Both the position numbers and the translations under genes were made by a program. DNA of 64,000 nucleotides from Rhodospirillales bacterium (lineage in GTDB: Bacteria > Pseudomonadota > Alphaproteobacteria > Rhodospirillales > JAPHRK01), in contig JAPHRK010000015.1 of assembly GCA_026196105.1 (NCBI GenBank), positions 1 through 64,000 of the forward strand, written 5' to 3'. Positions 25,933 to 35,563 of this stretch are shown here, piece after piece (the first letter of the stretch is position 1; every line of letters begins with the position of its first letter). The notes under the pieces are model-generated. The model saw nothing but the letters and a program-made list of their open reading frames with translations. It did not search any database and was not told the DNA's origin.

Positions 25933-27432
25933 TTACACTTCGTAATGGTCTGCAACGAGACGATCTAACAAGCGGACACCGTAACCCGTACCACCCCGAG
26001 GGACAGTAGGTTTAACTTTTGAAGACCACGTCACACCAGCAATATCAAGGTGAGCCCAAGGGGTTTTATTGACAAAACGTTCTAGGAATTGTGCTGCTGT
26101 GATGCTACCACCAAAGCGCCCGCCAACATTTTTCATATCGGCAATTTGAGACTTGATCAGGGCATCGTAGTTATCCCCCATCGGCAAACGCCAAACTTCC
26201 TCACCAACAGCCTTACCCGCATCAGTGAGGCGTTTCGATAGTTGATCGTTGTTGGAGAATAATCCTGCCATCTCTTGACCTAATGCCACCATGATAGCTC
26301 CGGTAAGAGTGGCAAGATCCACCATGAACTGAGGCTTGTAGGTTTCCTGGGTGTACCAAAGAGCGTCAGCCAAAACCAACCGACCTTCCGCATCCGTATT
26401 GATCACTTCAATAGTTTGTCCTGACATAGAGGTCACCACATCACCAGGACGCTGTGCGTTACCAGAGGGCATGTTCTCAACAAGCCCAACAACACCTACA
26501 GCATGGGTTTTCGCTTTACGACCTGCTAAGGCTTTCATCAAACCAATAACAACCCCGGAACCACCCATGTCCCATTTCATATCTTCCATACCACCGGCTG
26601 GCTTAATGGAAATACCCCCCGAATCAAAGGTCACGCCTTTGCCAACAAAGGCAATCGGACCTTTTGTTTCCTTAGTTCCTTTTGGCAAGCCATTCCATTC
26701 CATAATGACCATTTGGGAATCACGAGAGGACCCCTGCCCGACCCCAAGCAAAGCCCCCATACCGAGCTTTTTCATCTGCTTTTCACCCAGGATGGATACT
26801 TTAAGGCCGAGGGCCTCTAGTTCTTTAGCCTGTTTAGCCAAGGTTTTCGGATAAATAACGTTTGCAGGTTCAGAAACCAAATTCCGGGTAAGGAACACAC
26901 CTTCAGCCACTTTGTCCAATGTCTCAAATTGCTTACGAGCCGCCGTATAGCCCTGACAAAGAATACGTACGTTTTTTAAAGAGGGCTTTGCTTCAGCTTT
27001 TTCCTTGGTGCGGTACTTATCAAATCGGTAAGAGCGTAACTTTAGACCAAAAGCCATATGTGCTCCACACGCATCATCAGACAGAGGGCCATCAACAATG
27101 TGGTCATGGAGAATAGAAACTGACGTTCCGGCTTTCATGGCAGAGCCATAAATCTTACCGCCCAAGTCTTCGATTTTTAGGTCTGTAAGGTCTTCGGCTT
27201 TTCCCGTTCCAACAATAAAAATCCGGTCTAAGCCGGACCCTTGAGGCGCATAAAGGGAAACCATTTGACCGTATTTACCTTTAAATTTGCCAACTTTCAT
27301 TGCCCGACTTAAGGCCCCATCTGTCTTCTCATCCAATGTTTCTGCTGAAGACAAAAGTTTTGGCCCAGGGCCTGCAAAAACAACGAGGATGCCTTTTGGG
27401 GGCAAAGCATGTTTGGCAAAGGTAATTTTCAT
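25933..27432 (-). CDS. pepA: Leucyl aminopeptidase (M17)
   Basis: 499 aa cytoplasmic metallo-aminopeptidase that removes N-terminal residues from peptides. The catalytic domain has the M17 signature NTDAEGRLVLADAL and the metal-binding GKGVTFDSGG segment with following KPAGGMEDMKWDMGG. The ATG at 27432 is preferred over upstream in-frame codons because GAGG precedes it and the fold begins with MKITFAK. holC follows it closely. In E. coli PepA also binds DNA in Xer recombination; nothing here addresses that role. Confidence 0.95.
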   Translation of the reverse strand: MKITFAKHALPPKGILVVFAGPGPKLLSSAETLDEKTDGALSRAMKVGKFKGKYGQMVSLYAPQGSGLDRIFIVGTGKAEDLTDLKIEDLGGKIYGSAMKAGTSVSILHDHIVDGPLSDDACGAHMAFGLKLRSYRFDKYRTKEKAEAKPSLKNVRILCQGYTAARKQFETLDKVAEGVFLTRNLVSEPANVIYPKTLAKQAKELEALGLKVSILGEKQMKKLGMGALLGVGQGSSRDSQMVIMEWNGLPKGTKETKGPIAFVGKGVTFDSGGISIKPAGGMEDMKWDMGGSGVVIGLMKALAGRKAKTHAVGVVGLVENMPSGNAQRPGDVVTSMSGQTIEVINTDAEGRLVLADALWYTQETYKPQFMVDLATLTGAIMVALGQEMAGLFSNNDQLSKRLTDAGKAVGEEVWRLPMGDNYDALIKSQIADMKNVGGRFGGSITAAQFLERFVNKTPWAHLDIAGVTWSSKVKPTVPRGGTGYGVRLLDRLVADHYEV

Positions 27433-27706
27433 AAAAAGCCTCAAAATTCTTATTAGAGTTATCAATTACAAGAAATGTAGTCTGCAGTGCGCCCTATCTC
27501 AAGGGTGAAAGGCAACGGATAGGCAAAGTGCTTAGCTTACTCATAAAAAGCCACGCTCAATCCTCTAAGGAAAATCAACGGAAATGCAGAATTCCTAACC
27601 TACAAACACAACGAGCTTTTCAGTGCCACGTCATTTGTTTTTTACGACAAAGGAGTTTGTCGGATATATGTGGTACTAATCAAAAAAACTCAAACAAGTT
27701 CATACT

Positions 27707-28825
27707 TCATTGAGCTCGTGAAGGTGGAGGCTGAGAAGGTCTTAACTTAACCGGACGACGTTTTCTGCCCCAATCGCCGGGAGGCCCATCGAACACACCT
27801 CCACATTGAGTGCCGCAGCTTTGGCACTTGCCTTCACCATCCAATTTCCAGGTAGAAAGCTCATACCAATCACGCCCAATCACTAAGTCACCACAGTTAT
27901 GGCAATAGGTGCTATCGCCTTCTTTATTGTGAACATTACCAACATAAGCATAGCGCACGCCATTTTTGATGGCGATTTGTCGTGCCTTGATGAGAGTTTC
28001 AGGTGGCGTTCTAGGGTGTTCCATCATTTTCCAATCAGGATGGAAAGCGCTGAAATGCATGGGCACATCTGGCCCAAGGTTTTCCACCACCCATTGGGTC
28101 ATCTCTTCCAGTTCTCCTTCAGAATCATTTTCTCCAGGAATTATCAAGGTGGTGGTTTCAAACCACACATCGGTTTCATGCTTTAGATATTGCAAGGTTT
28201 CCAGCACATTTTGCAAATGACCACTGCACAGACGGTAATAAAAATCCTCCGTGAAACATTTTAAATCAACGTTGGCAGCGTCCATGTGGTTATAGAATTC
28301 AACCCGAGGCTCATCACATATATACCCAGCCGTCACAGCGACAGTTTTAATCCCCCGAGCGTGACATGCTTTGGCAACTTCAACAGCATATTCGAGGAAG
28401 ATCACTGGATCGTTATAAGTAAAAGCCACCGATTTACAGCCCAGTTGCGCTGCGGCATCGGCAATCATTTCGGGCGAGGCTTGATCTGCAAGCTTATCAA
28501 AAGCCCTGGATTTACTAATGTCATAGTTCTGACAGAACTTGCAGGTCAGATTGCAGCCTGCTGTTCCAAACGATAAAATAGGAGTGCCTGGTAAAAATTG
28601 ATTGAGAGGTTTTTTCTCAATAGGGTCAACACAGAAACCACTGGAGCGGCCATAAGTAGTGAGGCCCATCTTACCGCCGATATTGGCTCGAACAAAGCAT
28701 AAGCCCCGCTGCCCATCTTTGATTTTGCAATAGCGAGGACACAGGTCACATTGGATGCGTCCATCTTCAATTTCGTGCCAATAACGCCCAAGAACGGCTT
28801 GAGGCCGATAAGCCTGATTCATCAA
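27707..28825 (-). CDS. amrS: AmmeMemoRadiSam system radical SAM enzyme
   Basis: 372 aa radical SAM protein. The cluster motif CNLTCKFC (Cx3Cx2C) is preceded by FGTAG near residue 90. An N-terminal cysteine group (CDLCPRYCKIKDGQRGLC) and a C-terminal zinc-ribbon-like region (YCHNC...CQSCGTQC) frame the barrel, as is typical of AmrS and related pyruvate-formate-lyase-activase-like proteins. It is divergent from the Memo-AMMECR1 fusion, the defining partner of the system. The system occurs widely in bacteria and archaea and its chemistry is not established to my knowledge. Confidence 0.9.
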   Translation of the reverse strand: MMNQAYRPQAVLGRYWHEIEDGRIQCDLCPRYCKIKDGQRGLCFVRANIGGKMGLTTYGRSSGFCVDPIEKKPLNQFLPGTPILSFGTAGCNLTCKFCQNYDISKSRAFDKLADQASPEMIADAAAQLGCKSVAFTYNDPVIFLEYAVEVAKACHARGIKTVAVTAGYICDEPRVEFYNHMDAANVDLKCFTEDFYYRLCSGHLQNVLETLQYLKHETDVWFETTTLIIPGENDSEGELEEMTQWVVENLGPDVPMHFSAFHPDWKMMEHPRTPPETLIKARQIAIKNGVRYAYVGNVHNKEGDSTYCHNCGDLVIGRDWYELSTWKLDGEGKCQSCGTQCGGVFDGPPGDWGRKRRPVKLRPSQPPPSRAQ

Positions 28826-28921
28826 AATTCACCAATTTTGTGTTTCAATAGTTGAAAAGTAAGCCTTTCGGGGCCAAGCTTCAACTTGAGAACTTAAAAA
28901 CAGTGACTTAAAGGACTTAAA

Positions 28922-30391
28922 ATGGCGACGGCAAGACCGGCAGCGGTGGCTGGGGCATTTTATGACGATAACCCACAGCGGCTAACTCAATCCATTCTCC
29001 ACTATTTAGTGGAGGCGGAAGAAAAACCTGAATCTAAAGGCAAGGTTCCTAAGGCTATTATCGCCCCCCACGCTGGATATGTTTATTCAGGCTCGGTAGC
29101 GGCAACGGCTTATGCTCGGATTAAACCCGCAAAAGAAACCATTAAAAGGGTGGTTTTGCTTGGCCCTTGTCACCGAGTGGCCGTTCAAGGCCTTGCCATG
29201 AGCAGTGCCGATTATTTCCTGACGCCTCTTGGCCGAATCCCTCTCGACAAACAATTCCAAGCTAAAATCACGGAGCTCCCCCAAGTTACGACCTTTGATG
29301 CGACCCATGCCCAGGAACACAGCCTAGAAGTCCACCTCCCCTTTCTACAAACACTCATTAGAGAGTTCATATTAGTTCCTCTTGTCGTTGGCAATGCAAG
29401 CCCGGAACAGGTTGCAGAGGTTCTTGAAACCCTTTGGGGTGGGCCTGAAACTCTTATTGTCATCAGCACGGACCTTAGCCATTACCTGAATTATGAGCAA
29501 GCACACGAACTTGATGGGAAAACTAAAAATGCCATTGAGAATTTTGATATTGATAGTATTGGCAATGAGCAAGCTTGCGGGCGCATACCTGTAAAAGGAC
29601 TACTTCATCTAGCCAATAAAAAAGGCATGGAAATTTCCACCGTCGATTTCCGCAACTCAGGCGATACGGCGGGACCGAAGAACCGGGTCGTTGGCTATGG
29701 CTCTTGGGTACTAATTGAGTCAGAGAATGAAGTGCCGCAGAATTCTCCCAATCCTGACCCGACAGATGCTTTTGCCCAACAAACCAAAGATATTCTAGAA
29801 AAACATGGAACTATCCTTCTGCAATTAGCCGCAGCTTCTATAGAGTCAGGGCTTGATAAGGGCGTTTCAGCAACCATTGTTCCAACAAATTTCTCTCAAG
29901 ACTTACAAGCCAACGGAGCAGCCTTTGTTACCCTAGAAAAAAACGGTCGTCTCAGAGGATGTATTGGCTCCTTACAGGCCCACCAACCCTTAGTCGAAGA
30001 CGTGGTTCAAAACGCTTTCAAAGCTGCCTTTGGTGATCCTCGGTTTCCAAATTTGGGGCGCGAAGAACTCAAAGACCTCACCATTTCGATCTCTGTCCTC
30101 AGCCCTGCTGCTCCAATGAATATAAGCGATGAAGCTGACCTATTAAGGCAACTGCGGCCCGGTGTTGATGGGCTGATTATTATGGATTTAGGCCGACGCT
30201 CCTTGTTCTTACCCCAAGTCTGGGATCAACTCTCTGACCCGATACAGTTCCTCGCTCACCTTAAACAAAAAGCGGGGCTTCCCGTTGATCATTGGTCTGA
30301 TGGATTTAAAGCGTGGCGTTTTATAACGGAAGGTGTAAAACAAGCCCAACTGAGTGACCCAATGTCTATCTGGAACGAGCCATACGACTAG
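28922..30391 (+). CDS. AmmeMemoRadiSam fusion: Memo domain plus AMMECR1 domain
   Basis: 489 aa cytoplasmic protein that joins two parts of the AmmeMemoRadiSam set. Residues about 5-270 are Memo-like (IAPHAGYVYSGSVAATAY, GPCHRVAVQG, EHSLEVHLPFLQ, STDLSHYL), resembling extradiol dioxygenases with a His-based metal site. Residues about 285-480 are an AMMECR1 domain with the hallmark LRGCIGSL. The radical SAM partner is divergent upstream, sharing a 96-base promoter region. The joint function is unknown; redox or radical modification of a small molecule or protein is a reasonable guess. Confidence 0.92.
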   Translation: MATARPAAVAGAFYDDNPQRLTQSILHYLVEAEEKPESKGKVPKAIIAPHAGYVYSGSVAATAYARIKPAKETIKRVVLLGPCHRVAVQGLAMSSADYFLTPLGRIPLDKQFQAKITELPQVTTFDATHAQEHSLEVHLPFLQTLIREFILVPLVVGNASPEQVAEVLETLWGGPETLIVISTDLSHYLNYEQAHELDGKTKNAIENFDIDSIGNEQACGRIPVKGLLHLANKKGMEISTVDFRNSGDTAGPKNRVVGYGSWVLIESENEVPQNSPNPDPTDAFAQQTKDILEKHGTILLQLAAASIESGLDKGVSATIVPTNFSQDLQANGAAFVTLEKNGRLRGCIGSLQAHQPLVEDVVQNAFKAAFGDPRFPNLGREELKDLTISISVLSPAAPMNISDEADLLRQLRPGVDGLIIMDLGRRSLFLPQVWDQLSDPIQFLAHLKQKAGLPVDHWSDGFKAWRFITEGVKQAQLSDPMSIWNEPYD

Positions 30392-30419
30392 GGGCATATA
30401 CATTTTTGGAGTTGATCAT

Positions 30420-31193
30420 TTGCCTTTGACTATTACCCCTGAACTGATGGAAACCTTGCGCCAAACAGCCCTCAAAGCTGGTGAAAAAATTATGGAGATC
30501 TATAACTCTGATTTTGAGGTTATTACCAAAGCAGATGATTCTCCGGTTACCTTAGCCGATCAAGCCGCTGAAGCCATAATTACCCCTGTCCTTAAAGAAA
30601 TCTGGCCTGATGTCCCTGTGGTTGCTGAAGAAGCAGCGGCGGCTGGAGATATTCCTGATGTAGGAGATGGTCCTTTTTGGCTGGTTGACCCTGTCGATGG
30701 CACCAAACAATTCGTTTCTCGCAAGGATGAGTTCACCGTAAATATCGCCTTGATTGAAGATCGCACCCCCCTGCTCGGTGTTGTTTACGTTCCTGCCTAC
30801 GACCATATGTATTTAGGTAGCCCTCTTGGAGCAACATTTTCAGAAAAAGGTGAAGAGCCTAAACCAATCCATGTTCGCAAACGCCCGGAGGAGAGCCTTG
30901 TTGCAGTTGCCAGCATCTCACATCGCACTCAGGAAACTGATGATTTCCTAGAACAAGTAGGCGCGACAGAAACCACGTCCGCTGGTAGTTCTCTCAAATT
31001 CTGCCTAGTCGCTAAAGGGGAAGCAGATGTTTATCCTCGTTTTGGTCCAACCATGGAGTGGGACACTGGCGCAGGTCATGCCGTCCTAGCAGCAGCAGGT
31101 GGAAAACTAATCAATCCAGACGGTTCAGAGTTTCTTTATAGCAAGCCTAATTTTCGCAATGGCGACTTCATCGCTTGGGGTACCGAACAATAA
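30420..31193 (+). CDS. cysQ: 3'(2'),5'-bisphosphate nucleotidase
   Basis: 257 aa inositol-monophosphatase-fold enzyme that removes the 3' phosphate of PAP, a by-product of sulfate activation and acyl-carrier-protein labelling. Metal-binding motifs are present: EE in VVAEEAAAAG, DPVDGTKQF, and WDTGAGHAVL near the C-terminus. The TTG start at 30420 is used because GGAG lies 8 bases upstream and the normal N-terminus (LTITPELMETLRQ) follows; the upstream frame overlaps the fusion gene. It may be co-transcribed with that gene (28-base gap). PAP specificity rather than other phosphatases comes from the TKQF pattern. Confidence 0.92.
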   Translation: MPLTITPELMETLRQTALKAGEKIMEIYNSDFEVITKADDSPVTLADQAAEAIITPVLKEIWPDVPVVAEEAAAAGDIPDVGDGPFWLVDPVDGTKQFVSRKDEFTVNIALIEDRTPLLGVVYVPAYDHMYLGSPLGATFSEKGEEPKPIHVRKRPEESLVAVASISHRTQETDDFLEQVGATETTSAGSSLKFCLVAKGEADVYPRFGPTMEWDTGAGHAVLAAAGGKLINPDGSEFLYSKPNFRNGDFIAWGTEQ

Positions 31194-31328
31194 ATTAATC
31201 TATATGGATCAAAATAAGGAATAAGGATGTTTCTTATTTTTATCACAAAACATTTACAAGTATAAAACCTCGCATTTTCCGATGTTTTCTTATAGTTTTT
31301 TCTTAAGGAATTTTATTCCAAGGGGGAA

Positions 31329-32573
31329 TTGTTTTCATCGTTTGATGTGAAGAATTCAAAATATAAAACCTTAAGTACCAAGGAAACTGACAAAGTGACG
31401 GTGAATACATGTTCAGCCCCTATCGCAACCGATAGGGCCTTTTCAAGATTCATTTCATTCGGGCTGGATGATATTCCACACCTGTCTGTAGTGTTTTTTG
31501 CTCTTATTATGACCTTTTCGTTCTTGGCTCCTGCTACAGCACTGGCTCAAGCAGCTGAAGCCATTGGCTCAGTTCTTAAAGTTAAGGGAACTGTTGACGC
31601 CATTCGAGATGGCACAGGCCAAGTCCTCAAAAAGGAAGATCCGGTCTTTATAGGCGACGTTATCCAAACCAGTCTTGTCGGTTCTATTGTTTTAAAACTG
31701 CTTGATGATAGCCTCGTCTCCTTGGATGCTGAAAGCCAAATCGTCCTAGACGACATGGTCTATGACTCGGCAACAGGTTCAGGCCAAATAGCAATGAATG
31801 CTGTACAAGGGGTTTTCTCCTTTGTCTCTGGTAAAATCTCAGCCAATACATCCAGCGGAATGAATGTTCGCTCTCCTTCCATGACTATTGGGATCAGGGG
31901 GACTGTTGATCTCCTTAAAGCAAGACCTGCTGGCTTACAATCAGTCGTTATTAACAAAGAAGGTCGTTCAACAGCACGGAATAGGGCTGGAGCCGTAAAC
32001 TTGGTTGCAGGGGAATTAGCCGAAACAAGCAGCCCAGACCAAGCTCCACAAAAACGGAAATCCACACCAGAGGACGAAGAAGAGTTTAAAAATATTGAAC
32101 TCGAAGTTGCTGATAGTATTGCTGACCCAGCAGGAAGTTCACTTGATAGTTCTGACGATGGTCTTAAGGAAGAGGTTATAAACAAAACTCCCTACCGTCC
32201 ATCTGGGAAAGCAACAGGTAAGCTGACACAAGCTCGGACTACTTCTGGGGCTGTAATGGTCAGTTCGAATACGGCAACAACTTCAGCTGGCTCAACAAGT
32301 GGCGGGAGTTACCCAAGTTCTATCGTTTGTACTTCAGGTAACTATTATTTCAAAATCACCAGTGGTCCTACTATGACAGCAGGAACATCAGCGTCCGGGG
32401 ACCACGACATGCGGTTCAACTGTAGCGGTGGAAGTAGTTATGTTTTTGGCCCAGATGCGAGCCCACAAAGTGGTAACGTTGACACTGATTTAACGTTCAC
32501 TGTCAACGGTGTGACCTTTGACCTTAACTTCAGTGTCTCTGGCAACACTGTCACCATTAATAAATTCGAATAA
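31329..32573 (+). CDS. FecR-domain protein, probably periplasmic
   Basis: 414 aa. After a long N-terminus there is a hydrophobic segment ending in TALAQA (about residues 55-80), probably a signal anchor or signal peptide. The FecR domain follows (about 85-195: GTVDAIR, GDVIQTSLVGSIVLKLLDDS, and IGIRGT near its end). The middle is acidic; the C-terminal 150 residues are Ser/Thr/Gly rich with two cysteines and a beta-like pattern, unlike FecR sensors. No sigma factor is adjacent, so it is more likely structural than a TonB-linked regulator. The start is uncertain (TTG 31329 is very close to AGGGGG; GTG 31347 is possible). Confidence 0.7.
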   Translation: MFSSFDVKNSKYKTLSTKETDKVTVNTCSAPIATDRAFSRFISFGLDDIPHLSVVFFALIMTFSFLAPATALAQAAEAIGSVLKVKGTVDAIRDGTGQVLKKEDPVFIGDVIQTSLVGSIVLKLLDDSLVSLDAESQIVLDDMVYDSATGSGQIAMNAVQGVFSFVSGKISANTSSGMNVRSPSMTIGIRGTVDLLKARPAGLQSVVINKEGRSTARNRAGAVNLVAGELAETSSPDQAPQKRKSTPEDEEEFKNIELEVADSIADPAGSSLDSSDDGLKEEVINKTPYRPSGKATGKLTQARTTSGAVMVSSNTATTSAGSTSGGSYPSSIVCTSGNYYFKITSGPTMTAGTSASGDHDMRFNCSGGSSYVFGPDASPQSGNVDTDLTFTVNGVTFDLNFSVSGNTVTINKFE

Positions 32574-32584
32574 GGAGTGGTTTT

Positions 32585-33145
32585 ATGAAGAATACAACGA
32601 TCAAGCACTGCTCCAGAGCACTACTCGTAGCCATTATTTGTGGAGGGGTCACTTGGGTTTCTCAGAGTGAAGCAAGAGAGTTTCGCTCACCGAACCCCAT
32701 CTTTACACCGAAGGGGCTAGCAGGTGGTTCAGGGTTTAAACTTGATCCGTCAAAGCAGATTAAACTCAATGCTGAAAACCTTCCTGGAATTCGCTTAGGA
32801 CAAGTCCCTAGGAGTGAAGTTACAACCATATTAAAAGATATTATTTCCAAATGGAATACGCCACAGATGGCAAATACATTGGCGAATTCATTTCCTAATA
32901 AATCTGGTTATTTGACCCAATTTTCAGCCAACGCCAGTTCTACTTCCAAAGGACAGCTTGTCTCAGTCCGTGCCATTCAAATGAAGCGTCAAAGAGCAGA
33001 ACGAGTTGGCACTGGGAGCCGAGATGAGATCGAATTAATTAGTGATGTGGTTGTTTCTTTTAAATATCGAATTATGGATTCAGGTGAAGCCTCCGAGGGG
33101 GAAGCTGACTACCAGTTGGAAATAAGGCAGAGGTTTAGCCGATGA
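32585..33145 (+). CDS. Hypothetical periplasmic protein in the FecR/barrel operon
   Basis: 186 aa, family not recognised. AAGGAG upstream of the ATG makes the start firm. A signal peptide of about 30 residues ends near SEA-RE. The mature part is mixed, with a helical middle (EVTTILKDIISKWNTPQ) and a beta-rich C-terminus (DEIELISDVVVSFKYRIM). It lies 11 bases after the FecR-domain gene and overlaps the barrel gene by 4 bases, so the three are translated together. A periplasmic adaptor between the other two products is the simplest guess. Confidence 0.68.
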   Translation: MKNTTIKHCSRALLVAIICGGVTWVSQSEAREFRSPNPIFTPKGLAGGSGFKLDPSKQIKLNAENLPGIRLGQVPRSEVTTILKDIISKWNTPQMANTLANSFPNKSGYLTQFSANASSTSKGQLVSVRAIQMKRQRAERVGTGSRDEIELISDVVVSFKYRIMDSGEASEGEADYQLEIRQRFSR

Positions 33146-35448
33146 GCTTTAAGAATAAATATTTAACCGGCGGTTTGCTCGCCGTTATGTCGTTTGGAGG
33201 ACAAACCGCATCGGCTGCTGAGGCACTCCCAAACAACTTCTTCATTGATCGGATCGTAAATTCTATTACGTCTAATCCTGTTGAAAGTGCCCTCTCCCAT
33301 GATTTATTAAAAGATTTCACTGTTAATTATAACAATACCCTTTCAACTGCTTTGCACAGAAGCAGCGGAGATCACGGTACTCGGCTTTACAGCACGACGG
33401 GAACAGAAACATACAACGACTTTAGTCTATCAATTGCTCGGCAATACGATAACTTCCGTTCAATGAGTGCGATGATTTCTGGTACATTAAGTGCTTCAGA
33501 TTATCGCTACGATGACCGTGGCTTTGTGCCTGAACGGATTAACCTCAAATTTGAAAATGGAGCAGCACATACGCCTTTCAAAGCCGAGGCAGGTGATACC
33601 TTTGCGGACTTTAGTATCCGAACAGTTCAAACATCTGTTAAAGGTGCTCAGATTGAATTCCAACCTCAATCTAAAAACCAAAAAGAGTTTAGCTCTATCC
33701 AACTATTTACGGGAACAGCTAAAACTGATTGGTCAAAAGGCAATCCCAAGCAGGATTACTACACTGGAGCATCTTACTTAGTTGAGATGCCTGATGTGGG
33801 GTTATTTAGCATTAACTGGGTAAACAACATTAAAGAACAGCTGAGTACGACAACGACGGAGTCTAAGACTCAAAACGTCTACAGTATTGCTGGGGAAAAA
33901 GAATTTACTATTCCTGTCGCTAATCTGGAAGTCATCCGGGACATAATGCCTGATCAAAACATCATTGCAGAGGGCGAACTCTCATATTTTACGGGGGATC
34001 ATTCAGAAACAGGCGTTGATGGGACAGATAAAGAGCAGAATGGCAAAGGCTATTTCTTCCAACTAAGCGGAACAAATGCCAGCCCTTTTTCATGGAGAAC
34101 TCGCTACGAGCGTTATAGCAAAGATTTTGCTCCCGCAGGGGCTGGTATTGCAACTGGGACCCAAAATATTGAACTCCATGGAGCCTGGCGACATGAGAGC
34201 GGTTTGCAAACCCGTATTCGCCGCTTGCTCTATACCACGAATGTTGACAATTCAAACCCAACCTTCAGTAAAACCTGGGGGGTTAACTTTTCTGGTCCGT
34301 TCAACACAGATTATTTCCCTCATCGGAAAATTACAGGAACGGCAGACTTCTTCCAAGAAAGAAGTGAAACTGATTATAAAGATGCCGTATCTGTAACGAG
34401 AGTTGCCGATATTAACCTTGCAGCCCCTATGGATTACGGCTGGAATGGCCGCGCTGGATTAGTTATAAAATCAATAGTCGATGTTACGACAGCAACAGGA
34501 AGTTCTCTTACTAAAGAAGTTTCCGTCGGTGGTGATCATGCTTTGACGTATAACAACTGGAAAGGGACAATCACCCCGACCTACAGGCTCACTCAGACAA
34601 AGACAAATTCAACAAACACTTTCGGCAACAACCCAACTTTGTCCATCAATATGCTCAATGGTCAGCATAGCGCAGGTATGGTTGCCAGCTTGACAAAAAA
34701 CGTCGTCGATAATGGCAATAACTATGATGAATATTCTTTTGACGCTAACTATGGGTACAATTTAGGAGCCCATACATTCCGTTTTGAAGGTAATGCCTTA
34801 AAACGAGAAACAAAATCGGCTGGAAGCAATCGCGACCTCCGCATCGGCGTTTCCTGGAACTATAACTACGACAAACCAGCAGGGAGCACTTTAGCAGATA
34901 AGGGACTTGGCGTCGTTTCTCCTGCGACAGTTGCTGAAAGTGATACCCTTGATGTAAAATCTCTGGCACCTGGCCTCTCCCTTAAAGACACATTAGGGCG
35001 TCTTGATCGTCTCAATATCAAAGATGGTGCTGAACAACCTGGAGAACGGGTATTTGAAACGCGCTTGATTGAAGAAGTTCCAACTCGCCAAAGGCTTGTT
35101 GTCCAACATAGTGCTAACACGGTAAACAAAACTGGTGCCGTTATCGCATTTGACAACATTGCCAATGTTGCCGGAACACAGAGAACCTTTAAGCAGGTTC
35201 GGAGCGCTTTGTTTGCTAAATATGGCCAACCAAGTAATGTTGTCGAAAAAGGCAATTTCTCAGCAACTTTAGCCACGGATATCCGTAACGGTGAATTTGT
35301 TCGTATTTACGAGTGGAAAACACCTAGTGGCGTCATTCGTTTTGGCATACCTAAACGTCTCGACAATACAGTCCGCATGGAAGTACAGCATGCCAGATCA
35401 CTGCCACCTACAGCTAACTCAAGCTGGAGCATGGAGACCGTTCGCTAG
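33142..35448 (+). CDS. Large outer-membrane beta-barrel candidate
   Basis: 768 aa with a signal peptide ending at SAA-E (about residue 28). Residues about 60-590 show alternating polar and hydrophobic strands rich in Tyr, Thr, Asn and aromatic residues, many ending in FxFxx or YxY patterns, as in outer-membrane barrels of 20 or more strands. The C-terminal 170 residues (from about 600) look globular, with a segment near 680-750 (FKQVRSALFAKYGQPSNVVE) that resembles small periplasmic lipoprotein folds. The last residue is not aromatic, so the barrel probably does not end at the C-terminus. No plug or TonB box was recognised. Function unknown. Confidence 0.65.
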   Translation: MSFKNKYLTGGLLAVMSFGGQTASAAEALPNNFFIDRIVNSITSNPVESALSHDLLKDFTVNYNNTLSTALHRSSGDHGTRLYSTTGTETYNDFSLSIARQYDNFRSMSAMISGTLSASDYRYDDRGFVPERINLKFENGAAHTPFKAEAGDTFADFSIRTVQTSVKGAQIEFQPQSKNQKEFSSIQLFTGTAKTDWSKGNPKQDYYTGASYLVEMPDVGLFSINWVNNIKEQLSTTTTESKTQNVYSIAGEKEFTIPVANLEVIRDIMPDQNIIAEGELSYFTGDHSETGVDGTDKEQNGKGYFFQLSGTNASPFSWRTRYERYSKDFAPAGAGIATGTQNIELHGAWRHESGLQTRIRRLLYTTNVDNSNPTFSKTWGVNFSGPFNTDYFPHRKITGTADFFQERSETDYKDAVSVTRVADINLAAPMDYGWNGRAGLVIKSIVDVTTATGSSLTKEVSVGGDHALTYNNWKGTITPTYRLTQTKTNSTNTFGNNPTLSINMLNGQHSAGMVASLTKNVVDNGNNYDEYSFDANYGYNLGAHTFRFEGNALKRETKSAGSNRDLRIGVSWNYNYDKPAGSTLADKGLGVVSPATVAESDTLDVKSLAPGLSLKDTLGRLDRLNIKDGAEQPGERVFETRLIEEVPTRQRLVVQHSANTVNKTGAVIAFDNIANVAGTQRTFKQVRSALFAKYGQPSNVVEKGNFSATLATDIRNGEFVRIYEWKTPSGVIRFGIPKRLDNTVRMEVQHARSLPPTANSSWSMETVR

Positions 35449-35478
35449 GCATTTCTCTATTAGATCAAGGAAATATAT

Positions 35479-35510
35479 AAGGGGGAGCTTAAATACTCCC
35501 CTTGCCTTTT
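35479..35510 (+). terminator. Terminator of the FecR/barrel operon
   Basis: AAGGGGGAG (35479-35487) pairs with CTCCCCTT (35496-35503), with one extra G and an 8-base loop, followed by GCCTTTT. It lies 31 bases after the barrel gene stop. Confidence 0.75.
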
Positions 35511-35563
35511 GGGGCCCCAGGAAGTTATTTTCTCGCTTTCTTAACTGATACCAAGTGTCGATA

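Noticed and set aside
26351-26854. 167-codon open frame on the plus strand inside pepA
   Set aside because: It lies fully antisense to the well-conserved leucyl aminopeptidase, has no ribosome site and shows no known motif; a shadow frame.
31760-32185. 141-codon serine-rich antisense frame within the FecR-domain gene
   Set aside because: Low-complexity composition is the mirror of the sense codons; there is no start signal.
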